Shown: piece after piece, positions 54,682 through 64,000 of the stretch
How the letters are laid out: the number at the start of each line of letters is the position of its first letter
How positions within the stretch are numbered: position 1 is the stretch's first letter
NCBI GenBank assembly: GCA_039654915.1
Contig: CM077594.1
Coordinates: 17,483,001-17,547,000, forward strand
Source: Aquilaria yunnanensis
Taxonomy: Eukaryota; Streptophyta; Magnoliopsida; Malvales; Thymelaeaceae
Direction: 5' to 3'
DNA: 64,000 nucleotides
Made by a program: the position numbers and the translations under genes
Notes under the pieces: generated by a model
The model's input: only the letters and a program-made list of their open reading frames with translations
Databases searched by the model: none
Told to the model about the DNA's origin: nothing

Positions 54682-55094
54682 TAGTGAATAACAGTATTTT
54701 ATATTATTTGTTATTATTTTCCATTTATCTTTTTCGCAAACCAACCAAAATATATAACCGCCTAAAACTAGGTAAAAAGAAATCAAAAGACCAATTCATT
54801 TGGAATGGAGGCAAACAAAGCATGTATCTCTTGTGTGCCTTTAACAATGCTCAACTACCATTAAAAGGAAAACGAAAGTTGGACAGACTGAACCGATCGG
54901 CCCATATTATACAGGCCCCAAAAAGAATATAAAGTTTGTTAATGCCAAAAAATAAAATGCTTACTATGGAGTGAGTGTTTCAATATAAAGAATTAAGCGT
55001 GTTAATGTTTCAAGTGAAGCGGTTTTTCCTTGCATATTTCTGTAAGAGGGTACCGACATAGGATTCTACTTCTAAAGTGGAGGCTAAGAGGAAC
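54682..55094. other. Intergenic, nothing recognised
   Basis: The frame at 54684-54932 has no known domain. Confidence 0.5.
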
Positions 55095-55560
55095 TAAGGT
55101 TCTGATTTTGCTTTAGTGGATAGATTTTCTAAAATGACATATTTTATTTTATGCAATAAAACAGATAATGTTGTGCATGTGACTGAATTATTTTTTAGGG
55201 AAGTTGTTAAGACTTTATGGAGTTTTAAGGACTGTAGTCTCGAATCTAGACCCTAAGTTCCTAAGTCACTTTTGGAGGACTTTGTGAGGTACCTTGGCAC
55301 TAAGTTTTTGTTTTCTTCTTTTTGTCACCCACAAATGAATGGAAAAACTAAGGTGACAAATATGATCTATGCTTAGAGCTATCTTTGGTATGAACTTGAA
55401 TTCTTAGGAAGATTGTTTATCTCATATGCAGATTGCTTACAATAAAGCTACACATGCTATTACTGGATTTTCATATTTTGAAATTATATATGGCTTTAAC
55501 CCTTTAACTCCATTGAATCTTTTACCTTTGCTTACTAATGAGGTTCTAGTTTAGATGGCA
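55095..55560 (+). pseudogene. Ty3/gypsy (chromovirus-like) integrase remnant
   Basis: Reads [20 protein letters not shown], then [12 protein letters not shown], then KFLFSSFCHPQMNGKTKVTN, then YNKATHAITGFSYFEIIYGF and NPLTPLNLLPL: the integrase core, CHPQ-x-NG motif and C-terminal blocks in order, broken by stops and small indels. No LTRs were found around it, so it is an isolated fragment; 55600-55740 may continue it. Confidence 0.85.
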
Positions 55561-56074
55561 AAAAGAAGGCTGAAAATGTGAAGAAGTTGCATGAAAAGGT
55601 TAAGTAACAAATTAAGCTAAAAAATTAACAAGCTGCTAAGAACTCTAACCAAGTTCCTCCATTCTGAGGTGACAAGATCTTTAACTAGTCTAGCCAGGGA
55701 AGGGTTGAGATCCATATTTCCTTATAAGGTAGCCATTAATGCTTGAGTCTTAAGATTAAGATGATGATATTTTGTAAGAAAATGCTAAAGGATGTACATA
55801 TTGCTCCTTGGATAACAACAAGGTCTGCTTCAAGGCAATCATACAGTTTTGCCATATTTTTCCATCTTAATTCTTGGAGGAGCATTGGCATTCATCCAAA
55901 GTCAAGCTGCCACTCCAAAGCTTGTCGACTGGCATCAAGTACCACCAACAACAAAAAACTAAGGAGAACCTATTTGATGGCGCTACTTACCTAAGCCCCA
56001 AGTGTGATATAACGGGCTTTGAAGATTGTGACATTAGTGTGTAAAACTTTATTTTTTAGTAAATTTTATGAATG
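55561..56074. other. Decayed sequence after the integrase remnant
   Basis: The frame at 55743-55994 has no recognised domain; it may be degenerate element sequence. Confidence 0.4.
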
Positions 56075-56463
56075 GTTCATAACCTTTAGTCATTGTTTCC
56101 TTTTAATTCTTAACCTATTAAATGTTCTGTTTTGGTCTTAAACCTATTAAAACATTTTATTTTAGTCCTAAATCTATTGAAAACATTTCATTTTAGTGCC
56201 AATTTGATAAAATTTGTTAATTCAAAGTATTTGTCTGATAACAACATTTTATATCATAATTTAAAATATCTGGTAATTATCTTACAATAAATTTAATCTG
56301 TAAAATAATTTTTTTATAGTTAATAAAAAATTTATGTCACCTTTTTTTCCTCTTTGTAAATTGAACTTATTTCATTTAGGAAGAAAAAACTATTAATTTA
56401 AATTGTCTATTTACTGTTAAAAAATATTAAACTATTTAAATTTACTGGAAGACAGTTATCAAA
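56075..56463. repeat. Dispersed repeat, copy 2, target of the copy C insertion
   Basis: Aligns with 47476-47880. Copy C of the 16.7-kb family landed at its right edge; the 5 bp before that LTR are TATTT (56464-56468). Confidence 0.65.
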
Positions 56464-56468
56464 TATTT

Positions 56469-59033
56469 TGTTGACACCCAATTTCGTCCGACCATAAAAA
56501 ATTTTAAAAGAAATTAAATAAAAAAAAATTATTATTTTTATTATTATTATTATTACTAAAAATTTTAATTAGTTTAAAATACATTTTTTTTTTGTTTTTG
56601 TGAAGATTTGATTTAAAATGATATATGTGTGTATTTGAAAGAAAAAAGAAAACTCCAAAAAAATGGCAAAATTTAAAAGTTTGAGGTAAAAATGACAACA
56701 TTAAGAAGTTTCGGAAAAAATTGACAAATTCTGAAAGTTCCAGGAGCATTTGGTAGTTTGTCACATAAAATTTTGGGTCTGCCGACGTTTCTGGCGCAAA
56801 TTGACAGAAAACGACAAAATTGTCAAAATCAGAAGCTTCAGGAACTTATCCAGAGGCTGAGAGACGTAAAGGACTAAAATTGTCATTTTACCAATTTAAA
56901 AGATAAGTTTGAAATTTTTTATTAATTTATCCATCAACAGTTCAGCCAAACTTCCTCTATAAATAGCCCCCCCAAATTTTGTGCTGAACACAGAAAAAAA
57001 TAGAGGAAAAGCTTAGAGCTCCGTTTTAGAAAAAGAAAAAATTACAGCTAAAAGTCCCTGGCTCTCTTCCCTTTTCCCAGAAAAGCCTAAAACTTCAATC
57101 TATTTACATAAACACCATCTTCTTCCTCTTGCTGCCAATTTTTTTTCCCATCCCCGGTCGCCGTTTCCAGTTTTTTTTTTTTTTTTTTTTCACGTTTTTC
57201 GTCCCAGGAAATTCAAAAATTTTAACTTTCAGGTAAAACTCATCTTTAATCCTTCATCTTTTCAATTTCTTTCACTTTGGTCACTAACTTTGTATTTTAT
57301 TCTTGCAGAATTAATTACTAACCCTTTTAATTTTTACTTGTTTGTTTATTATTTGTTTATTACTAACCCCTTTTTTTTATTGTTGTTATTAACTTACTAA
57401 CAACTAACTTTTAATACTATTATTGTTACTAACCTTTTAATTTTTGCATTATTACTAACTTTTATAATTGTTGTTAACAATTAATTAACTTTTATTATTG
57501 TTGTTAATTAATTAATTTAATTAACTTGGCTAACTTTTATTATTGTTGTTAATTAATTAATTTAATTAACTTGGCTAGCTTTTTATTATTGTTGTTAATC
57601 AATTAATTTAATTAATTTGGCTAACTTTTTATTATTGTTGATAATTAATTAATTTAATTAACTTGGCTAACTTTTTATTATTGTTGTTAATTAATTAATT
57701 TAATTAATTTGGCTAACTTTTATTATTGTTGTTAATTAATTAATTTAATTAACTTGGCTAACTTTTTACTGTTGTTAATTAATTAATTTAATTAACTTGG
57801 CTAACTTTTTATTATTGTTGTTAATTAATTAATTTAATTAACTTGACTAACTTTTTATTATTGTTGTTTAACAATTAATTTAATTAACTTTGCTAACATT
57901 TATTATTATTTTTAAAGTGGATGGCCAAAAAGCCCCACTTTATTATTTTTAATTTTTTTGATTTATATAATTTTTTATTTAATTCACCTTTACCCTTTAC
58001 TAATTAATAAATAAATGAAAATTAAAAGAAGATTATTTTGTAATTAATTATTAAGGCTAATAAAAATTATTTTTAAAAAAAGCCAATTATTTTTATTTTT
58101 ATATACATGTTTTTAATTCTTTAAAGATAACAAAAAGTTAAAATTAATTTTAATAGTTATTTTTATCCAGTAAAAATAATAAAAAAATAAAAATAAAACC
58201 TGTTTAAAAAAAATACATGAAAATTAAGACTTTATATTTTACTGATTTATTTAAAATATAACTTTTAAATCCACTAAAATAATAAATATTTTTCATTAAA
58301 CAAGAAAACAAAAAGAAAACTAAAACAAGATAAGAAAAAGATAAGAAAGACAAGAAAAAGAAAAGAAAAGAAAGATAAGAAAGAAAGAAAAGAAAGAAAG
58401 AAAAGAAAGAAAAGAAAAAGAAAAGAAAAGAAAAGAAAGAAAAGAAAGGAAAAATAAAACTAAAAGAAAGATAAAATCAAAAAGAAAGATAAAGAAAGAA
58501 GGAAAAGAATAATAAAATATAAAAAGAAATAAGAAAGATCTTTTAAAGATCATTAACAAAAAATCTAAAATTTTAAAAGACTTACAAAAATAGTAATTAA
58601 AATAACAATTACTTCCATTAAAATAAAAAATCCATATTTACAATATGGATTAAATTGTTTAAATTTCACCAAATTTCGTGTCCAAATGACTCGGCAGAGT
58701 CCATGGTTCGGAATAAAAATCTTCCGTGTCCAAATGACTCGGCAGAGTCCATGGTTCGGAAGTATAAAATTCTATATAAATTAATTACCAAAAATCCACA
58801 TCCAATTAATTCAGTTAAAAATTCTAGATTGAAAATTAACTGAAATTTATTTAAAAGCAAAGCGAAACAAAATTAAAATCAACTAAGGTGCCAATTTTTG
58901 GGCGTTTTAACAAAGTTGTTTTAACGTAACCGTATTCCCGAACCACCGAACTCTCGCAGACCAATATTTAAGGTGACCAATCGACCTAGGTAAACAGATT
59001 GGTGGCGACTCCCGAAAATCCGACGTTGCCACA
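56469..59033 (+). repeat. 5' LTR of copy C
   Basis: 2,565 bp, TGTTGACACCC...GTTGCCACA. More AT-rich minisatellite units than copy A, an expanded GAAA/GATAA purine tract (58320-58540) and a small deletion where copy A has the 8320-8520 segment. TATA box at 56958-56966. Confidence 0.93.
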
Positions 59034-59036
59034 GCT

Positions 59037-59054
59037 TGGCGACTCCACTGGGGA
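59037..59054 (+). promoter_or_regulatory. Primer-binding site of copy C
   Basis: TGGCGACTCCACTGGGGA; one base differs from copy A (G to A at position 11). Confidence 0.75.
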
Positions 59055-59769
59055 GTCCACGTTAGTGAGTCGAGTCTAAAGTTGATTTGTTTTGATTTAC
59101 TTTGCTTATTATGTGGATTTATATGTTATATTTACTTATTCTAAACATGCATAATGCATTCACAATATGAAGCTCTATACCCGAGCTTCCTTAAATCAAA
59201 CGCGATTCTTTCTAAGCGGAATTGGTGTTGCTGTCCTTGTGAGGCCACGGTCTCCAAGCCTTCACCGGTTTCAAAGTAGCAAAGTAGTGTATTGCCTTCT
59301 GAGACGGTTAGTCTCTGCATGGGCCCACGAAAAGCTACGACTCGAATTAATCCATTCCTTACATTAACCCTAGAGGGTAAGGAATCGGGTCGTCACTATG
59401 ATTTAGTGACGGGATTCGGGAACTATCCCTTGCCTTTTTGATAAGCTACCTTATGCATATAGAACTCCCCACTTAACCATAGAACTGACCATAGAATTTC
59501 TACCATTTTACCAACGCCATAAGCACGTCCTTGTTATGCTATCTTGTTGCTCTACACTTTTATTTTCTTCGTGTCTTATATTTATGGTTTTAATTCATTT
59601 TTCCATAATACTTCATGAGTTGTTAATTGCTATTTAACTTATTAATAACCTTATCTTTCTTGTGCAATTATTCTTCATGCATCAAAACCACGCATCAAAT
59701 TATGCTAACTTTTTGGTCTTTATAATGACAACTAAAAGTTTTGAAGTTCTACGATAATGGATAAGCAAA

Positions 59770-60150
59770 CTCACTCATTGCATGCATTCCATTACATTAA
59801 TCACGTGCATATAAAGTATGATAAAAATAATCTCATTGCATGCATTCCATTACATCAATCACACGCATATAAAATCTGATAAAAATAATCTCATTGCATG
59901 CATTCCATTACATTAATCACATGCATATAAAATCTGATAAAAATAATCTCATTGCATGCATTCCATTACATTAATCACGTGCATATAAAGTCTGATAAAA
60001 ACATAATCTCATTGCATACATCCATTACATTAATCACGTGCATATAAAGTCTGATAAAAACATAATCTCATTGCATACATCCATTACATTAATCACGTGT
60101 ATACAAAGTCTGATAAAAACATAATCTCATTTTTCCTACATGCATCCATT
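59770..60150 (+). repeat. ~58-bp tandem repeat in the leader, 6-7 units
   Basis: Units contain 'CTCATTGCATGCATTCCATT' and ACATTAATCACGTGCATATA. Copy A has only about three, so the array expanded or contracted after the copies split. Confidence 0.85.
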
Positions 60151-60253
60151 GCATCAATCACATACACATAGGATCTAATAAAATATACCTTACTTTTAAA
60201 AGGATAAAATTGGACCTCGACACCGATATTCAACTCGGCTCCAAATAAGATTA

Positions 60254-61150
60254 ATGGCAGAACAAATCGAAGGACGTCTCATAAAGATAGAGTCCAAGAT
60301 AGAAAGTATGGCCGAACAAATGAGACAATTGATCGAGCTAATCAAGGCGAAAGCAATTCAAGAAGCACAAGTTCAGCCACCCATGACAGAAAGAGAAATG
60401 GTCACTTTGTTTGTCCAGACACTGAAGTACCTATATTATGACGAACTCATTGGCAATTCGGCAACTAATTTTTCTAACATTGTCATGTCTGGAGAAAGAA
60501 TCGAGCATGAGATTAGGACTGGGAATATTGCTGAATCCTTTAATAATCCTATGAAAAGAGGAGGACCATCCAGAAGAAAAGATGACGAAGTACAACAAAT
60601 AGGATGCGGAAGAAGGATTCCCCTCGTGGATACTGTGGCTATCGGACCTCGCCTATCCTATTTTGCCAATGGGCCCGATAATTACCTTCCAAATAGGCCC
60701 AATGATTATCCTCTGAATAGGCCCAATAATTATCCTCCAAATAGGCCCAATGATTATCCTTCCAATAGGCCCAACAATTATCCTTTTAACAGACCTAATC
60801 AGTCATGGCCACCTGCTCCTACTCCTCCAGTACCTGCACCAAGACCAAGAGAAGTTTTCACACCAATTTCCATAACTTATACCGAGTTATACCCAAAACT
60901 CATCGAAAGACAATTTATCCGTCCAATTCCTACAAAGCCATTCAAACCCCCATATCCAAGGTGGTATGACCCTAACATTACCTGCCCATATCATGATGGC
61001 GTTCCAGGCCATGGCTTGGAAAACTGCATGGCATTGAAGCGTATAGTTCAACAATTAATCGAGTCAAAGTGGTTGGACTTTTCCGATGAGCCAAATGTCA
61101 CCCACAATCCATTGCCGCCTCATCAAGCAAAACCAAGTCCAAGTTGCTAG
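60254..61150 (+). pseudogene. gag: Gag of copy C, internally deleted
   Basis: 298 residues against 580. An in-frame 597-bp deletion removes the residues corresponding to about 44-242 of copy A, that is, most of the Retrotrans_gag domain; the junction lies in the 7-bp word GCACAAG, present at 10038-10044 and 10635-10641 of copy A. A second deletion (about 370 bp) removes the C-terminal knuckle and ends the frame at KPSPSC. NRPNDYP repeats and the first C-x2-H knuckle remain. The frame stays open but cannot make a normal Gag, so this copy would need particles from elsewhere. Confidence 0.85.
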
Positions 61151-62470
61151 GCCCGATGTGATTGATAATTGAAAAGTGAAGATTTCGAGCTAGAATTACA
61201 TTGACTTTGGAAGGCCTCCAAGTCAGATCTGACCTAACAGTTCGCACACATTTTTGAATGACAAGGAATCCTTTGAATAAACTTGTATCTTTGATAGCTT
61301 GCCAAAGTAATCTAATAGTAAAAATCTCCTAGATTTAGTCCAGAATCTAGGGTGTAGTCTTTGTTAAATGGGCACCTGGTATTCTTTTTCTTGGTACAAC
61401 AAAAAGATGTAATGTGTGCATTCTACCACTTTTTACTAAAATTTCATTTTTACATCCACATATTCTACCACTTTCTACCAAAAATTTTATTTTTCTTACA
61501 TCTATCTCTCACTCTTTGCCATTATACTATCCATTATTACCATCACACTTTACTTTGTAAACAATACTACTCGTGGGTGAAAATAAAAGTTAAGGGAGAT
61601 TTGATAGTAATGATCTTCAAAGTGCTACCAAATCTAGTAAGAAGGATTCTAAATGTTGCACCTCAACCCTCAAAAGGAATTCACAGTGGTTATCAACATC
61701 CTTGCAAGAAGTTTGGGGTTAGTTTCCAAACAAGGTAGCTCTCATATTAAATGACTTCAGTGGCTTCCCAATTCTCATAAATGCTCAAAAAAAAAAAAAG
61801 GTTCTCAGTTTTCCGCAACACAAACTCCGAAAAGAAAAAGTTCATCCCTTCCATCAAAAAGCCAACAAGGGAAAATTCAAAACCAAAAAAAAAAAGAGAC
61901 TGAGAGCAAATACAAGCAAGTAAGGCCACTTGAATCATCTCATTTCAAGAAGACTATGATCTCGGTTCTCTGTAACAAAAACTCCGAAAAGGAAAAAGTT
62001 CATCCCTTCCATCAAAAAGCCAACAAGGGAAAATTCAAAACCAAAAAGAACTGAGAACAAGCACGAGCAAGCAAGGCCACTTGAGTCATCTCACTTCAAG
62101 AAAGTTATCAAATATGTCATCACCATAGCTCACAAAAAAAAAAAGGAACAAAAAAAATATATAAAGAAAAACAAAACAAAAAAAAAAAAAAACAAAACAA
62201 AAAAAAAAGAAAGGGAAACAAAAACAAAAACAAAAAAAAGAGAAAGGAAAAAAAGGGCTCAAACTAGAGCAAAAGAAAAAAGATAGAAAAAGTGAGCTAT
62301 GTATTCTAGACTGAAAACCTGCAAAGGCGGTTTAGAAAACAAAAGTAACCCTCAAACCAAGTGTACATAAAGATTACGATAGTTGGGGGGCAACAGATGA
62401 GATCAAACTTTCTGGAAAAGAGTGGCAAGTTTGAGGTCATCACTATTGAGTTTTTCATCATAATCAAATT
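61151..62470 (+). other. Non-coding stretch after gag in copy C
   Basis: Collinear with 11780-13009 of copy A, with A-rich repeats at 61780-62110 and longer poly(A) tracts (62125-62240). Confidence 0.65.
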
Positions 62471-62790
62471 TGCTCACGAGTAGTATTAAAAGACCATTCT
62501 TCCACACCACTTAAACTTAACTTTCCTCAGACCTAACATCCTCGTTCAGTCAAAAGACTATCATTGTGAATCATGTTTCTACCTTATTTAATACTGCTCA
62601 CGAGTAGTATTAAAAGACCCTTCTTTCACACCACTGAAACTTAACTTTACTCAGACCTAATGTTTACCTCTTAATATTATTCTCATTCAGCTAAAAGACT
62701 GCAAAAAAAAAAAAACATTTAAACTTAATTTCCCTCACACCTAACATTTACCTCTCGATATCATCCTCATTCAGCTAAAAGGCTATCCTT
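62471..62790 (+). repeat. ~124-bp tandem repeat in copy C, 2.5 units
   Basis: GCTCACGAGTAGTATTAAAA units at 62472 and 62597, then a partial unit; copy A has one more. Confidence 0.8.
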
Positions 62791-62982
62791 GTGAATCATG
62801 TTTATACCTTATTGCCTTGCACAGTTTATGTCTTCGAATTGGAAAGGGAAGAATGGCAGGACATTTTAATTGAAAACAAAGACCGTAAATTACTTTGTCA
62901 AGCTTTGCAAATTGATGAAAGTTTTTCTTTAAGGCCAAACCATTATTCATTAATGTGTGTAGACTTAAAAGTGAGGAGATAG
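62791..62982 (+). CDS. 63-residue frame of unknown function, copy C ortholog
   Basis: Same frame as 13455-13646, same start, stop and length, with three replaced residues. Not recognised as a known domain. See that entry for the argument for and against coding. Confidence 0.4.
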   Translation: MNHVYTLLPCTVYVFELEREEWQDILIENKDRKLLCQALQIDESFSLRPNHYSLMCVDLKVRR

Positions 62983-63778
62983 CTTGAGTCTTTCTTTAAT
63001 AAGATGTGGTTCTTGTAAGAGAAATTTACGATCAAGTGCCATCACAAAGGTCTAGAAATGCTCGACCTTCTGTTAAATTAAAGGCGAGATGATATCTCTT
63101 TCCACATAAACACCATATTCAGGGGGGCAAAGTAGTCTCTACGAAGCGTAAGAGGAGTACTGCCAACAAAGAAGTTCAATAGACAAGGGGGCAAGTCTTA
63201 TGGATCAAAACATGAGTTCAAGGAAGAGCAATCATTCAGATTATAACATGGGAATAAGTAAGTGTCGGCACGGTCACAAGAAAAGGGGCAAAGCAGACAT
63301 TGAAAGTAAAGCCTTTGATGGTATCAAATCCATGACAATGGATGAATACCCGAAAGAGATATAAATTATGAGACAGGCCAACTTTAAAGAAATTGAGGCC
63401 AAAATTCAAAGAACAAGTCAAAGAAAGAGGATTTTGAAAAGAGTTGGGCTTTTGAGGCAGCGAACAAAAGCTGAAAAGCATAAAGAGATTCAATGATAGT
63501 CCAAGAAGGCCATCACAAAAGAGGATCCAGTAAAACAAAGACATAAAGAATTAGATCCATACAAAAAAAAAAAGCCATTAGTTACACATGCTCTGCATTC
63601 ATGCATTTCATATCATGCATACATAGCCTTTACATAACAAGGACCAAACGGGAAGCACATCCACGGCACAGCTACAACAATATAAGCTGAGATCTCAATG
63701 TCATCAGCTCTTACCAATCTATCACTGGATACACAGCTAATATGCGGGACCAACCCGCATCAGGAATTCAAGAATAAA
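62983..63778 (+). other. Non-coding stretch of copy C
   Basis: Collinear with 13647-14436 of copy A; includes small indels that break any shared frame. Confidence 0.5.
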
Positions 63779-64000
63779 GTAGACAATATTGTCAAAAGCT
63801 TGGCTACCGATTCAATAATCGAGGCTACACCTGGAAGGATCGGATTGACGCCAGCTAGTAGTATCCAAGATAAGAGATAGCTATAGCCAAGGATAAGGCA
63901 GATATAAAAAAAAAATATAAAGTAGACAATATTGTCAAAAGCCTGGCAATTGATTCAATAATCGAGGCTACACCTGGAAGGACAGGATTGATGCCAGCTT
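63779..64000 (+). repeat. Start of the ~143-bp tandem repeat in copy C
   Basis: One full unit and part of another, matching 14437-14800 of copy A with one unit fewer before the window ends. Confidence 0.8.

Larger units (their letters stand above)
56469..64000 (+). mobile_element. Second copy (copy C) of the cargo-bearing LTR element, cut by the window end
   Basis: 5' LTR 56469-59033, primer site 59037-59054, deleted gag 60254-61150, then sequence collinear with copy A up to A position ~14800. The cargo region and 3' LTR lie beyond the window, so whether it has LOG and the cysteine-rich genes is unknown. It differs from copy A by many substitutions, repeat-number changes and two gag deletions, and so is a separate, older lineage member. 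Confidence 0.93.

Noticed and set aside
58320..58559. Minus-strand F/S/L-rich frame
   Set aside because: Produced by a purine-rich GAAA tract in the LTR.

Overview
The window looks like nuclear DNA of a eudicot plant. It is AT-rich, has spliced plant genes with GT-AG introns (IQD, Nudix, BAHD), an intronless ATL RING-H2 gene and a nuclear-type tRNA gene, and is filled with nested LTR retrotransposons, MITEs and solo LTRs. I cannot name the species. All calls come from reading the sequence and recalling family features; no search was run.

Layout. 1-4.4 kb: a direct repeat of at least 0.8 kb, with a solo LTR between its two copies and a Stowaway-type MITE inside the second. 5.56-6.14 kb: ATL gene on the minus strand. 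6,483-23,223: a complete 16.7-kb LTR retrotransposon inserted 343 bp upstream of the ATL start codon, with a perfect 5-bp target duplication (GTATT). 23.2-29.6 kb: decayed DNA with a CACTA transposase-associated scrap and a 3.4-kb solo LTR (TSD CTTGT). 29.65-38.14 kb: an old Mutator-like element holding a solo LTR and a Copia element, the Copia element itself holding another solo LTR. 39.5 kb: tRNA-Ile(UAU). 40-42.7 kb: MITEs. 43.58-46.74 kb: IQD calmodulin-binding protein (5 coding exons). 49.90-51.63 kb: CoA-type Nudix hydrolase (4 exons), convergent with a 2-exon BAHD acyltransferase at 52.17-53.58 kb. 54-56.5 kb: hAT-like element, Ty3/gypsy integrase remnant and a dispersed repeat. 56,469 to the end: a second, older copy of the 16.7-kb family, cut by the window edge.

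The main discovery candidate is the 16.7-kb element. It has Tat/Ogre-like hallmarks (long LTRs, a primer-binding site fitting tRNA-Arg, a gag ORF, tandem repeats before the 3' LTR) but no pol, so it must be moved in trans. In place of pol it carries a cargo block: three tandem genes for a 182-residue cysteine-rich basic protein resembling the nucleic-acid-binding proteins of carlavirus-type plant RNA viruses (the first copy broken by a stop codon), then an intact 209-residue LOG-type cytokinin-activating enzyme with its own TATA box behind an array of about 86-bp repeats, three of them carrying TGACGT or a one-base variant. Two LTRs that look almost identical suggest recent movement. I infer that the cargo could help the element by dampening silencing and promoting cell division, but this is untested.
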